The notes beneath the pieces are model-generated. The model ran no database searches, was not told the DNA's origin, and was given only the letters and a program-made list of their open reading frames with translations. 64,000 bases of DNA from Pseudomonas sp. IAC-BECa141 (lineage in GTDB: Bacteria > Pseudomonadota > Gammaproteobacteria > Pseudomonadales > Pseudomonadaceae), in assembly GCF_020544405.1 (NCBI RefSeq), contig NZ_CP065410.1:5084001-5148000 (forward strand), read 5' to 3'. A program made the position numbers and the translations under genes. The number at the start of each line of letters is the position of its first letter. Within the stretch, counting starts at the first letter, position 1. Shown in pieces: positions 51,678 to 60,656 of the stretch.

Positions 51678-52841
51678 ATGGGCGAATTCGATGCCATCCG
51701 ACCTTACGACGACAGCGAAGTACCTGCGGTACTGGCGCGACTGCTCGGCGACAAGGCGTTTCTAGATATCCTCACCCACTTCCGCTTCCCGCGTTTTGCC
51801 GGTGCCTTCGGCTGGATGCTCAAACCACTTATAGCCCATCGGCTGCGTCGTGAGTTTGCCGACGTGACCTCCGTGGCCACATTGCAGGACAAGGTCGAGT
51901 TCTACGTCGACCACACCATCGAGCGCGCCACCGATGGCGTGACCTACACCGGTGTCGAGCAATTCAAGTCCGGCAGCGCCTATCTGTTCATCGCCAATCA
52001 CCGCGACATCGTGATGGATCCGGCCTTCGTCAACTACGCCGTGTACCACGCGGGCCTGCCGACGCCGCGTATCGCGATTGGCGACAACCTGCTGCAAAAG
52101 CCGTTCGTCAGCGACCTGATGCGCCTGAACAAGAGCTTCATCGTGCACCGCTCGATCACCGGGCGCCGGGAGAAAATGGCCGCGTACCAGTTGCTGTCGG
52201 CCTATATCAACCACTCGATCCGCAACGACTGCGCCTCGATCTGGATCGCCCAGGCCGAAGGCCGCGCGAAGGACGGTGACGACCGTACCGAGTCGGCGAT
52301 CCTCAAGATGTTCCACATGAGCCGCAAGGACGAGCCGTTCGGCGAGGTCATCCGGTCGCTGAACCTGACCCCGGTGTCGATCAGCTACGAATACGATCCG
52401 TGCGATCAGGCCAAGGCCCGCGAGCTATATATCCGCGCCACCACCGGCACCTACAGCAAGGCGCCGGGCGAGGATGACGTGAGCATCGCCAAGGGCATCA
52501 CCGGTTATAAGGGCCGGGTGCACGTGAACTTCGCCGCGCCGATCACCGAGCTGTTCGAAGACACCAAGCAATTGGCGGTCGAGATGGACAAGCAGATTCT
52601 CGGCGGCTACCGGCTGTTCCCGGTGCATTACCTGGCGTACGCACAGTGGGCCGATGCCGATCCGCAGTTGAACGTGCCGAAGGCTGCCGAAGTGTTCGGT
52701 GCCGAAGAACTGGCCAAGGCCCAGGAAGAATGGCAGAACCGTCTGGACGCCTGCCCCGAGGAGCATCGTCCGTATCTGGTGCTGCAATATGCGACGCCGG
52801 TGCGCAATCAGTACCGGGTCAAGGCTGGACTGCCGCTGTAA
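51678..52841 (+). CDS. PlsC-family glycerolipid acyltransferase
   Basis: The 387-residue product has the acyltransferase block I motif NHRDIVMD (H-x4-D) near residues 107-114 and later blocks including FIVHRSITGRR and IWIAQAEGRAKDGDD. The frame is open upstream to 51549, but a TATAAT box at 51561-51566 lies inside that extension, so translation must start downstream. ATG codons at 51675 and 51678 are both possible. It is longer than typical PlsC (about 245), as in the conserved pseudomonad cytoplasmic family. Acyl acceptor unknown. Confidence 0.85.
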   Translation: MGEFDAIRPYDDSEVPAVLARLLGDKAFLDILTHFRFPRFAGAFGWMLKPLIAHRLRREFADVTSVATLQDKVEFYVDHTIERATDGVTYTGVEQFKSGSAYLFIANHRDIVMDPAFVNYAVYHAGLPTPRIAIGDNLLQKPFVSDLMRLNKSFIVHRSITGRREKMAAYQLLSAYINHSIRNDCASIWIAQAEGRAKDGDDRTESAILKMFHMSRKDEPFGEVIRSLNLTPVSISYEYDPCDQAKARELYIRATTGTYSKAPGEDDVSIAKGITGYKGRVHVNFAAPITELFEDTKQLAVEMDKQILGGYRLFPVHYLAYAQWADADPQLNVPKAAEVFGAEELAKAQEEWQNRLDACPEEHRPYLVLQYATPVRNQYRVKAGLPL

Positions 52842-52862
52842 GCGGTATCGGCCAGATACAGG

Positions 52863-52887
52863 AACGGCGCCTTCGGGCGCCGTTTTT
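52863..52887 (+). terminator. Rho-independent terminator of the acyltransferase gene
   Basis: ACGGCGCC-TTCG-GGCGCCGT forms a perfect 8-bp stem with a stable UUCG loop followed by five T. Confidence 0.93.
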
Positions 52888-52890
52888 CGT

Positions 52891-53169
52891 TCAGAAGCGG
52901 GTACTGATCCAGGACACCAATAACGCCAGACCAAGGCAGGCGAAACCGAAGCGGTAGAAAAAGCGGTTCATGCGCAGGGTCGCCCAATCGAGCACCGGCT
53001 CCTGATCAGGCTTCTGCTGACGCTGGGCCGCGATACTGGCCATGGCCCGTTGTTCACGGCGACGGGTCGCATGCAGCAGCCAACCGCCGGGGAAGGCCAA
53101 CAGCAGGGCCAGCAGGTTGATCAGTTTGGCGGGATGGGCGGTAAACAGCGTCATCAAGTGCAGCGACAT
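52891..53169 (-). CDS. Small inner-membrane protein of unknown function
   Basis: The 92-residue product has two hydrophobic segments, about 14-32 (KLINLLALLLAFPGGWLLHA) and 72-90 (RFGFACLGLALLVSWIS), joined by a polar basic loop. ATG 53169 follows GAGG by 6 nt. I do not recognise a family with a known function. Codon use and ribosome-binding site suggest a real gene. Confidence 0.75.
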   Translation of the reverse strand: MSLHLMTLFTAHPAKLINLLALLLAFPGGWLLHATRRREQRAMASIAAQRQQKPDQEPVLDWATLRMNRFFYRFGFACLGLALLVSWISTRF

Positions 53170-53362
53170 CACAGACCTCAATCTAGACCGGTTTGGCGAA
53201 CGCCAGACCGACGACCGCGGCGCGGATTCTACCGAAACACTCCCCGACTGCCCTACCCTTTGCGACAAATAACCCGTCAATCGACCGATGGCTGTCCTGT
53301 GTCACGGCATCGTCATTTGTTTCAGTCACCCTGCGCGCCTCGAAACCGACACGGAACGCGAC

Positions 53363-53569
53363 ATGCTTCACGCTGAAAACCAGGATCGCCTGTACCTCAT
53401 CTCTCCGTCCGACGAACAGCAGACCCTCGTCGGCAGCCTGGCCTTCAATGTTCAGGATCGTCACTGGCTCGTGTACTGCGCCCTCGGCGGGCACCAGCAT
53501 GCGGACTTGCCCGAGACCGATCTGCTGACCGGCGTCAGCGTCCTCGACTTCTATTCGCAAGCCGCCTGA
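53363..53569 (+). CDS. Conserved small protein of unknown function
   Basis: The 68-residue soluble product begins MLHAENQDRLYLISPSDEQQ and ends FYSQAA. It has no signal peptide or recognisable motif. The start is set by GGAA about 6 nt upstream of ATG 53363; the frame is open for 25 more codons upstream without a better site. It is followed by a strong terminator, which supports expression as a short unit. Confidence 0.65.
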   Translation: MLHAENQDRLYLISPSDEQQTLVGSLAFNVQDRHWLVYCALGGHQHADLPETDLLTGVSVLDFYSQAA

Positions 53570-53571
53570 AC

Positions 53572-53609
53572 GAAAAAAACCCGGGGCCATCACTGGCTCC
53601 GGGCTTTTT
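53572..53609. terminator. Bidirectional terminator
   Basis: An A-run, the stem CCCGG(GG)CC...GG(CT)CCGGG and a T-run lie between the small gene and the convergent YajG-like gene. Confidence 0.88.
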
Positions 53610-53626
53610 CACATCTGGCGCATGCC

Positions 53627-54211
53627 TTATTCGGCGAGGATCTGGCCGATGCTCGGGTCCTTGAACAGACGAGTCAGCGCATCGCTCAGCACGTCGCTGA
53701 CCAGTTTGGTGTTGGTCTCCTGATTCGGCGCCATGCCGAAACGCTGGTCCAGCGACGCGCCGTAACGGCCGCTGTAGCGACGGTTGCCGCTCTGCACGTC
53801 GGAGCGGAATGTCGCGCCGATGGTGGCTTCGGTCACATACATGCCTTCTTTCGGCGACTGGTATTTCAGTTCAGTCAGGGTCACGGTCAGCTGTGGAGCA
53901 TTCATCGCGCCATTGGACGGGGTGAAGCCCAGCAGACGCACCGCCGCTTCGGCCTGGGCCTGCAACTTCGGCAGGATCTGCTCGCGCTGCACGGTAATGG
54001 CGCTGGTCTCCGGGTACAGACCGCCACGGGTGCCAAGGGTTGGCGACGGACGACCGTCCACGACGCGAACCACGACAGGCTGGCCGTGGCCGACCGGTGC
54101 CAGCTGAGTGGTCAGCTTCGGTTCCGGGCTCAGTTGTTGCGGGCTGTGGGCGCAGCCAACCAGGGTCAAACTGGTCACAGTGATCAAACCGAACAACAGG
54201 CGTTGCAACAT
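53627..54211 (-). CDS. YajG-family lipoprotein
   Basis: The 194-residue product is a lipoprotein (LVGCAHSP, Cys20) of the YajG family of outer-membrane lipoproteins of unknown function. Recognisable segments are VVVRVVDGRPSPTLGTRGG and the C-terminal VSDVLSDALTRLFKDPSI. ATG 54211 gives a proper signal peptide; an upstream start at 54265 would add 18 residues before it. Confidence 0.88.
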   Translation of the reverse strand: MLQRLLFGLITVTSLTLVGCAHSPQQLSPEPKLTTQLAPVGHGQPVVVRVVDGRPSPTLGTRGGLYPETSAITVQREQILPKLQAQAEAAVRLLGFTPSNGAMNAPQLTVTLTELKYQSPKEGMYVTEATIGATFRSDVQSGNRRYSGRYGASLDQRFGMAPNQETNTKLVSDVLSDALTRLFKDPSIGQILAE

Positions 54212-54401
54212 GCTCTTCTCTCCAGAATCAGGCACAGACAGGCCGGCAGTATAGCGGTGGGCCACTGTGGGTCACCAGCACTGAAATCTCAGACAAAACC
54301 CGCTGCCAGCGGTTCCTGTCACACATTCTTCACCCCCCATACACGTTCGCGTCACGGCGTTTTGACAAGCTTCCTCACAGATCCCCAAAAGGAACACTGC
54401 C

Positions 54402-54635
54402 ATGCGCTATCTGATCTCGTTGTTCGCTCCACGCCCGCTGCACCGCAGCTTCGCCCTGCTCGACCGCAACGGCCATTGCCAGGCTTTCAAACAGTGCAGC
54501 CTGCAGCCAATGGGTGACGGCTGGGTGGAAATCGAGGAAATCCGTCTCAACTGGTTGCACCAGCCACTGCCTGCCAGCGCCCGGGTCGAACAGCAGCGCC
54601 CACGCGCACGCGCTCAGGCGATGTTGAGCATCTGA
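54402..54635 (+). CDS. Small protein of unknown function
   Basis: The 77-residue product (MRYLISLFAPRPLHRSFALL at the start) follows AAGGAA with good spacing. It is Arg- and Gln-rich toward the C-terminus. No family is recognised. The short length and lack of context make it a moderate-confidence gene. Confidence 0.55.
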   Translation: MRYLISLFAPRPLHRSFALLDRNGHCQAFKQCSLQPMGDGWVEIEEIRLNWLHQPLPASARVEQQRPRARAQAMLSI

Positions 54636-55335
54636 CCGGATGCCTAATAAAAGTCATTAAACTCGACCAACTCCCCGCATTTCTTCGATACAATCTCCCC
54701 CCGATTATAAGGACGTCTCCTGATCGGGCCTCGCAACAGCGTCAATGCGCTTGCATTGGCATCCAAATCGCCCACAGAGAGCCGCCCACACAGATCGAGT
54801 GAAGCTGGCGTGCTTGCTGTTTCCCTGGCAAATCCCGCTTTTCGCGAATCTGCAGAGCTGTCATGACGCTCGGCCACTGAGTTGTTTGCCCCTCCGGGCA
54901 CGGTGCCAGCCCCGGACAGCCCTTTTTGAGGTTCACGTCTTCAAAAGAGCGTGAAAAAAACGGGTTTTCACAACTTCACAAGAGTGTGGCGAGCAAATGA
55001 ATAGTTTTGCGTCTGAACATGCACCATTAGCGTCTGAAACAGCCCAACGACACAGGAACGGGAACGCCTCGAATACCGGAGCCTGAAGCCTGTCCGCTAC
55101 GGATTTGGTTGCACAAACGGATGTCTCGACCATAAGTCGAATTGCCAGCCGCGTGCCGAAATGAGTTCATGGAACTCTTTAAGCCAGGCCGCACGCATCC
55201 GTCGAAGTTGCGAAAAATTGCGAAGATTCGGACATGGCACACCTGACCAAGGATACCCGGGGCCCAACTGACCTGCCCTGGACGCCTGGCAGCCATGCCG
55301 ACAATTTGGTGCTGCAGATTTTGGAGACGCGTTAA
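54636..55335. other. 700-bp gap upstream of mqo
   Basis: No convincing long gene lies here. Features seen are a TACAAT box near 54691-54696, a small perfect hairpin CAATGC-GCTT-GCATTG near 54755, and a GC-rich region ending in TTTTT near 54920 that could close a small RNA. The direct repeat GCGTCTGAA lies at 55009 and 55030 (21-bp spacing). A 29-codon frame at 54997-55086 has only a weak ribosome-binding site. The mqo promoter and a long leader or small RNA are the likely contents. Confidence 0.4.
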
Positions 55336-56844
55336 ATGGCGCATAACGAAGCAGTCGACGTAGTTCTGGTTGGGGCCGGCATCATGAGTGCCACCCTCGC
55401 AGTACTGCTCAAAGAGCTCGACCCGGCGATCAAGCTGGAAGTCGTCGAGCTGATGGATTCCGGTGCCGCGGAGAGTTCCAACCCATGGAACAACGCCGGT
55501 ACCGGCCACGCCGGCCTGTGCGAGCTGAACTACACGCCGCAGGCTGCCGACGGCACCGTCGACATCAAGAAGGCCGTGCACATCAACACCCAGTTCGAGG
55601 TGTCGAAGCAGTTCTGGTCGTACCTGACCAAAAAGGGCACGTTCGGCTCATGCAAATCCTTCATCAGCCCTGTGCCGCATCTGAGTTACGTCGAGGGTGA
55701 GAAAGGCGTGTCGTTCCTCAAGGAACGCTTCAACGTGCTGCACAAGCACCACGCTTTCGCCGACATGGAATACACCGAAGACAAGGCGAAGATGGCCGAG
55801 TGGATGCCGCTGATGATGCCGGGTCGTCCGAAAGACCAGGTACTCGCCGCCACCCGCGTGATCAACGGCACCGACGTCAACTTCGGCGCCCTGACCAATC
55901 AGTTGCTCAAGCACCTGACCAGCGCACCCGATGCTCAGGTCAAGTACTGCAAGCGCGTGACCGGCCTCAAGCGTAACGCCAACGGCTGGACCGTCAGCAT
56001 CAAGGACGTCAACAGCGGCAACACCCGTGAAGTCGACGCCAGGTTCGTGTTCCTCGGCGCTGGTGGCGCGGCCCTGCCGCTGCTGCAAGCCTCGGGCATC
56101 GAAGAAAGCAAAGGCTTCGGCGGCTTCCCGATCAGCGGCCAGTGGCTGCGTTGCGACAACCCGGAAGTGGTCAAGCATCACCAGGCCAAGGTTTACAGCC
56201 TGGCCGCCGTGGGTTCGCCGCCGATGTCGGTGCCGCACCTGGACACCCGCGTGGTCGACGGCAAGAAATCCCTGCTGTTCGGGCCATACGCCGGTTTCAC
56301 CACCAAGTTCCTCAAGCACGGTTCCTTCATGGACCTGCCGCTGTCGGTTCGCGCCGGCAACATTGGCCCGATGCTGGCCGTGGCGAAAAACAACATGGAC
56401 CTGACCAAGTACCTGGTCAGCGAAGTGATGCAGTCGATGGAGCAGCGCCTGGAATCCCTGCGTCGTTTCTACCCGGAGGCGAAAGCTGAAGACTGGCGCC
56501 TGGAAGTGGCCGGCCAACGGGTGCAGATCATCAAGAAAGACCCGAAAAAAGGCGGCATCCTGCAGTTCGGTACCGAACTGGTCGCGGCGAAGGACGGCTC
56601 GCTCGCCGCCCTGCTCGGCGCTTCGCCAGGCGCTTCGGTGACCGTTTCGATCATGCTGGAACTGATCGAGAAATGCTTCCCGGAAAAGGCCAAGGGTGAG
56701 TGGGCTGCCAAACTGGCGGAAATCTTCCCGGCCCGCGAAAAGGTCCTGGAAACCGACGCTGCGCTGTATCGCAAGATCAACACGCAGAACAACGTCGCGC
56801 TGGAACTGGTTGAAGCCAGCAACGAGACCGAAAGCTACGCCTGA
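55336..56844 (+). CDS. mqo: Malate:quinone oxidoreductase
   Basis: Mqo is a peripheral membrane FAD enzyme that oxidises malate to oxaloacetate and reduces quinone, replacing or supplementing NAD-malate dehydrogenase in Pseudomonas. The 502-residue product has the FAD-binding [13 protein letters not shown] near 13-25, [20 protein letters not shown] near 51-70, and the conserved [15 protein letters not shown] near the C-terminus. GGAG precedes ATG 55336. A 22-bp perfect terminator stem follows. Confidence 0.97.
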   Translation: MAHNEAVDVVLVGAGIMSATLAVLLKELDPAIKLEVVELMDSGAAESSNPWNNAGTGHAGLCELNYTPQAADGTVDIKKAVHINTQFEVSKQFWSYLTKKGTFGSCKSFISPVPHLSYVEGEKGVSFLKERFNVLHKHHAFADMEYTEDKAKMAEWMPLMMPGRPKDQVLAATRVINGTDVNFGALTNQLLKHLTSAPDAQVKYCKRVTGLKRNANGWTVSIKDVNSGNTREVDARFVFLGAGGAALPLLQASGIEESKGFGGFPISGQWLRCDNPEVVKHHQAKVYSLAAVGSPPMSVPHLDTRVVDGKKSLLFGPYAGFTTKFLKHGSFMDLPLSVRAGNIGPMLAVAKNNMDLTKYLVSEVMQSMEQRLESLRRFYPEAKAEDWRLEVAGQRVQIIKKDPKKGGILQFGTELVAAKDGSLAALLGASPGASVTVSIMLELIEKCFPEKAKGEWAAKLAEIFPAREKVLETDAALYRKINTQNNVALELVEASNETESYA

Positions 56845-56852
56845 TTCGGCTC

Positions 56853-56899
56853 CATGAAAAAACGCCCCGCACTCGGTGAGTGCGGGGCGTTTTTTCATG
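56853..56899. terminator. Bidirectional terminator with 22-bp perfect stem
   Basis: The arms 56853-56874 and 56878-56899 are perfectly complementary (CATGAAAAAACGCCCCGCAC and on), with a 3-nt GGT loop, between mqo and the convergent small gene. Confidence 0.95.
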
Positions 56900-56920
56900 C
56901 CTGTGGAAAACTTCGGGCTA

Positions 56921-57208
56921 TCAGCCGCGGGCTTTCTCGATCAGCTCGATGTACTCCGCCGCGTTGCGTTGATCGCGGATCTGGTCGACGAAGGTCTTGC
57001 CGTGCTCGTCCTTGCCATCCAGGTCATAACCGGCTGCAACGAAGAACGTCAGGAAACGCTCGAAATCGTCGATGCGCAGGCCACGGTAAGCCTTGACCAG
57101 CTTGTGCAGCGACGGCGAGGTGGCGTCGACCGGCTCAAAATCGAGGAACAGCTTGATCTGCTCATCGCCGATCTCGTCACCAATCACTTGCTTCTTATCT
57201 TTACGCAT
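56921..57208 (-). CDS. PA4642-family conserved protein
   Basis: The 95-residue cytoplasmic protein corresponds by position and type to PA4642 of P. aeruginosa, near mqoB. It begins MRKDKKQVIGDEIGDEQIKL and is rich in acidic and basic residues. The end of the protein (AGYDLDGKDEHGKTFVDQIR) resembles an ankyrin-like helical unit. Function unknown. Confidence 0.85.
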   Translation of the reverse strand: MRKDKKQVIGDEIGDEQIKLFLDFEPVDATSPSLHKLVKAYRGLRIDDFERFLTFFVAAGYDLDGKDEHGKTFVDQIRDQRNAAEYIELIEKARG

Positions 57209-57271
57209 TGCCGACTCCAGCTCGCAGACATTTCACGGGGCGGGCAGTTTACCCCTGCGCAGGCACAAGGC

Positions 57272-57751
57272 TCAACGCGAGCGCGTGCTGCCGGTGTGCA
57301 AATCGGCCCAGATGTGGCCGTTGGCGTAACTGAGGAACTGCACGTACACGGTGTCATTGCGCAGCAGGTCGATGATTACCCGGTACTGGGCCAGCGGATA
57401 GAACAGCGTCAGCGTCTTGCTCTTGTCGTCATACACCGGTTTTTTCAGGCTTTTGCTTTCGCCATCGAAGTTGACCAGCACCTGATTGATCGTCGCGCCC
57501 TTGTTCAGGAACTTGCCCTTGAGGCGGATCATCAGCGGCGAGGTCACCGGGATCGGCTGCTGATTGGACTGACGCTGGGCGCCCACGACGACCGAATAAT
57601 CGGTGACCTGCAACAGTTGCTGCTGCTCGGGTTCGGCATCGCGCAGGGTCAGGTCGTCCGGCGGCAGGAACTGGCTGTGCATCGGGGCGGCGGCCAAAGG
57701 CAGGCTGAGGGTCAGCAACAGGGCGGCGCAGCTGCGGATCAAAAGGCTCAT
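57272..57751 (-). CDS. Periplasmic protein of unknown function
   Basis: The 159-residue product has a signal peptide (about 1-22, LLLTLSLPLAAA) and a predicted all-beta mature domain (VTSPLMIRLKGKFLNKGATI). No lipobox, catalytic motif or known family is evident. It lies between a PA4642-type gene and hpt, a position conserved in fluorescent pseudomonads. Confidence 0.78.
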   Translation of the reverse strand: MSLLIRSCAALLLTLSLPLAAAPMHSQFLPPDDLTLRDAEPEQQQLLQVTDYSVVVGAQRQSNQQPIPVTSPLMIRLKGKFLNKGATINQVLVNFDGESKSLKKPVYDDKSKTLTLFYPLAQYRVIIDLLRNDTVYVQFLSYANGHIWADLHTGSTRSR

Positions 57752-57822
57752 GACAGGCTCCGGGGGGCGGGGCCGAGCACTCTAGCATGGGTATTGCGGA
57801 TGGATCAGCACACGCAAAACAA

Positions 57823-57914
57823 CTGTGGAAGCGTGGCTTGCCCGCGAAAGCGTCGATCTATCCGACATCAATGTGTCAGACAATCCGCCATCGCGGGCAA
57901 GCCCGCTCCCACAG
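57823..57914. repeat. REP pair, GCGGGCAAGCC family
   Basis: Two diverged copies in inverse orientation: CTGTGGAAGCGTGGCTTGCC at 57823-57842 (continuing CGCGAAAG), and CATCGCGGGCAAGCCCGCTC at 57889-57908 (continuing CCACAG). It resembles the repeat at 50311-50401 with a different centre. Confidence 0.82.
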
Positions 57915-57934
57915 GGATCGGGGGTTACCCGCAA

Positions 57935-58492
57935 TTACATGCCTTTGACGGCGAAGATCCCGTTGGCGTTGCGCCAGTAGCCTTTGTAGTCCATGCCGTA
58001 ACCGAAGATGTAGCGGTCAACGCACGGCAGGCCGACGAAGTCGGCTTTCAGGTCAGGACGGGCCTTGCGGTCGTGGTCCTTGTCGATCAGCACGGCGGTG
58101 TGCACTTTGCGCGCGCCGGCGTGACGGCAGAAGTCGATGATCGCGCCCAGGGTGTGACCTTCGTCGAGGATGTCGTCGATGATCAGCACGTCGCGGTCGA
58201 TGAACGAGACTTCCGGCTTGGCTTTCCAGAACAGGTCGCCGCCGCTGGTTTCGTTGCGATAACGGGTGGCGTGCAGGTAGGACGCTTCCAGCGGGAACTG
58301 CAGATGAGTCAGCAGTTTGCCGGAGAAGATCAGGCCGCCGTTCATCACGCAGAACACCACCGGGTTGCTGTCGGCCAGTTGTTCGTTGATTTGTGCACCG
58401 ACGCGGGCAATGGCAGCCTCGACTTCAGCTTCGGTGTACAGGCAGTCAGCCTCTCGCATGATTTGACGGATATGCTCGAGATCAGCGGACAT
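57935..58492 (-). CDS. hpt: Hypoxanthine-guanine phosphoribosyltransferase
   Basis: This enzyme salvages hypoxanthine and guanine to IMP and GMP with PRPP. The 185-residue product has the PRPP-binding motif VLIIDDILDEGHT near 102-114 (the family consensus has DTG where this has DEG) and VFCVMNGGLIFSGKLL for the pyrophosphate loop. ATG 58492 gives MSADLEHIRQIM; the frame is open 24 codons upstream. It is divergent from upp, so two nucleobase salvage units share a 165-bp control region. Confidence 0.93.
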   Translation of the reverse strand: MSADLEHIRQIMREADCLYTEAEVEAAIARVGAQINEQLADSNPVVFCVMNGGLIFSGKLLTHLQFPLEASYLHATRYRNETSGGDLFWKAKPEVSFIDRDVLIIDDILDEGHTLGAIIDFCRHAGARKVHTAVLIDKDHDRKARPDLKADFVGLPCVDRYIFGYGMDYKGYWRNANGIFAVKGM

Positions 58493-58657
58493 GGCGCTCT
58501 CCAGGGGGGACGGATTTCGGAAAAGCGGGCAAAGGTACGCATCAACCGGAGCCGAATCAAGCATTTGTGGACTAACGTACTGTATGTCCTATAGGACATC
58601 ACCCTCGGATAGATTAATCTAGGCCGGTTTTTTTGCCCGCCGCCGGAGCCTTTCCCC

Positions 58658-59296
58658 ATGTCCATCCAAGAGATCCGCCATCCGCTGATCCGTCACAAAC
58701 TTGGCCTTATGCGCCGTGCAGACATCAGCACCAAAAATTTCCGTGAGCTCGCTCAGGAAGTCGGTGCCCTGTTGACCTATGAAGCTACCAAAGACCTGCC
58801 GCTGGAAACCTACGATATCGAAGGTTGGTGCGGCACGGTGTCGGTCGAGAAAATCGCCGGCAAGAAGATTACCGTCGTGCCGATCCTGCGTGCCGGCATC
58901 GGCATGCTCGAAGGTGTGCTGAGCCTGATCCCGGGCGCCAAGGTCAGCGCCGTCGGCGTTGCCCGTAACGAAGAAACCCTGCAGGCCCATACCTATCTGG
59001 AAAAACTGGTTCCGGAAATCGACGAACGCCTGGCGATGATCATCGACCCGATGCTCGCCACCGGCAGCTCCATGGTTGCGACCATCGACCTGCTGAAGAA
59101 GGCCGGTTGCAAGGACATCCGCGCGATGGTGCTGGTGGCCGCGCCGGAAGGCATTGCCGCTGTCGAGCAGGCTCACCCGGACGTGATCATCTACACCGCG
59201 TCCATCGATCAGAAACTCAACGAGCACGGTTACATCATTCCTGGGCTTGGCGATGCCGGTGACAAGATTTTCGGCACCAAGCAGAAGGACGCGTAA
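58658..59296 (+). CDS. upp: Uracil phosphoribosyltransferase
   Basis: Upp converts uracil and PRPP to UMP. The 212-residue product begins [20 protein letters not shown] and has the PRPP motif [13 protein letters not shown] near 128-140 and the uracil-binding end [16 protein letters not shown]. It is 2 nt upstream of uraA, forming the usual uracil salvage operon. Confidence 0.98.
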   Translation: MSIQEIRHPLIRHKLGLMRRADISTKNFRELAQEVGALLTYEATKDLPLETYDIEGWCGTVSVEKIAGKKITVVPILRAGIGMLEGVLSLIPGAKVSAVGVARNEETLQAHTYLEKLVPEIDERLAMIIDPMLATGSSMVATIDLLKKAGCKDIRAMVLVAAPEGIAAVEQAHPDVIIYTASIDQKLNEHGYIIPGLGDAGDKIFGTKQKDA

Positions 59297-59298
59297 GC

Positions 59299-60573
59299 AT
59301 GCAGCAAGAGTTTAACGATCCGCTCTGGCGCACGGTGCTGTCCGGCGCACAGATGCTGTTCGTGGCTTTCGGCGCCCTGGTGCTGATGCCACTGATCACG
59401 GGCCTGGACCCGAACGTGGCACTGTTTACCGCAGGTCTGGGCACGATTTTGTTCCAGATCGTCACCGGGCGTCAGGTGCCGGTATTCCTGGCGTCGAGCT
59501 TCGCCTTCATCACCCCGATCATTCTCGCCAAGGGCCAGTTCGGCCTCGCCGCGACCATGGGCGGCGTGATGGCGGCCGGTTTCGTCTACACCTTCCTCGG
59601 CCTTGCCGTGAAGATCAAAGGCACCGGTTTCATTGACCGTCTGCTGCCGCCGGTGGTGATTGGCCCTGTGATCATCTCCATTGGCCTGGCCATGGCGCCG
59701 ATTGCCGCGAACATGGCGATGGGCAAGGCCGGCGACGGTTCGGAGCTGATCCATTACCAGACCGCGATGATGATCTCGATGCCGGCGCTGCTGACCACGC
59801 TGGTCGTGGCGGTGTTCGGCAAGGGAATCTTCCGTCTGGTGCCGATCATTTCCGGCGTGCTGGTGGGCTTTGCCCTGTCCTTCTACTTCGGCGTGGTCGA
59901 CACCGCGAAGATTGCCGCGGCACCGTGGTTCGCCCTGCCCGCCTTCACCGCACCGGAATTCAACTGGCAGGCGATCCTGTTCATCGTCCCGGTGGCGCTG
60001 GCCCCGGCCATCGAACACATCGGCGGCGTGATTGCAGTCGGCAGCGTGACCGGTCGCGACTACCTGAAGAAGCCGGGCCTGCATCGCACCCTGCTGGGTG
60101 ACGGCATCGCCACCACCGCAGCCGGCCTGTTCGGCGGTCCGCCAAACACCACCTACGCGGAAGTGACCGGCGCGGTGATGCTGACCAAGAACTACAACCC
60201 GAAAATCATGACCTGGGCGGCGATCTTCGCCATCGCCCTGGCGTTCATCGGCAAGTTCGGGGCCCTGCTGCAAAGCATTCCGGTACCGGTGATGGGCGGG
60301 ATTCTGTGCCTGCTGTTCGGTTCGATTGCGGCGGTGGGGATGAACACCCTGATCCGTCACAAGATCGACCTGGGCGAGGCGCGCAATCTGGTGATCGTTT
60401 CGGTGACCCTGGTGTTCGGTATCGGCGGTGTGCTGGTCGGCACCGGCACAGGTCCCGACGACTTCGGCCTCAAAGGCATCGCGCTGTGCGCGGTGGTGGC
60501 GATTGCGCTGAACCTGCTGCTGCCGGGCAATGACGGCTGGAAGCAGAAGAAAGCGGATGAGCCGCTGATCTAA
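59299..60573 (+). CDS. uraA: Uracil permease UraA (NCS2 family)
   Basis: UraA is a proton-coupled uracil importer of the inner membrane. The 424-residue product has about 14 hydrophobic segments and NCS2 landmarks: LLPPVVIGPVIISIGLAMAP near 114-133, PVALAPAIEHIGGVIAVG near 233-250, and FGGPPNTTYAEVTGAV near 278-293. It follows upp by 2 nt. Confidence 0.96.
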   Translation: MQQEFNDPLWRTVLSGAQMLFVAFGALVLMPLITGLDPNVALFTAGLGTILFQIVTGRQVPVFLASSFAFITPIILAKGQFGLAATMGGVMAAGFVYTFLGLAVKIKGTGFIDRLLPPVVIGPVIISIGLAMAPIAANMAMGKAGDGSELIHYQTAMMISMPALLTTLVVAVFGKGIFRLVPIISGVLVGFALSFYFGVVDTAKIAAAPWFALPAFTAPEFNWQAILFIVPVALAPAIEHIGGVIAVGSVTGRDYLKKPGLHRTLLGDGIATTAAGLFGGPPNTTYAEVTGAVMLTKNYNPKIMTWAAIFAIALAFIGKFGALLQSIPVPVMGGILCLLFGSIAAVGMNTLIRHKIDLGEARNLVIVSVTLVFGIGGVLVGTGTGPDDFGLKGIALCAVVAIALNLLLPGNDGWKQKKADEPLI

Positions 60574-60585
60574 GCCCTAGCTTCA

Positions 60586-60642
60586 AGATCGTTCCCACGC
60601 GGATCACCCCACACTGATCGTTCCCACGCGTGGGAACGATCA
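60586..60642. repeat. REP-like repeats, GATCGTTCCCACGC family
   Basis: A half copy (AGATCGTTCCCACGC, 60586-60600) is followed by a full palindrome TGATCGTTCCCACG/CGTGGGAACGATCA at 60615-60642. The core is the same as at 27263-27295. It lies between the convergent uraA and hemH genes. Confidence 0.82.
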
Positions 60643-60656
60643 ATCATCGACGATCA

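Noticed and set aside
54997..55086. 29-codon frame MNSFASEHAPLASETAQRHR and on
   Set aside because: Weak ribosome-binding site and no recognisable family; kept only as a note within the gap entry.
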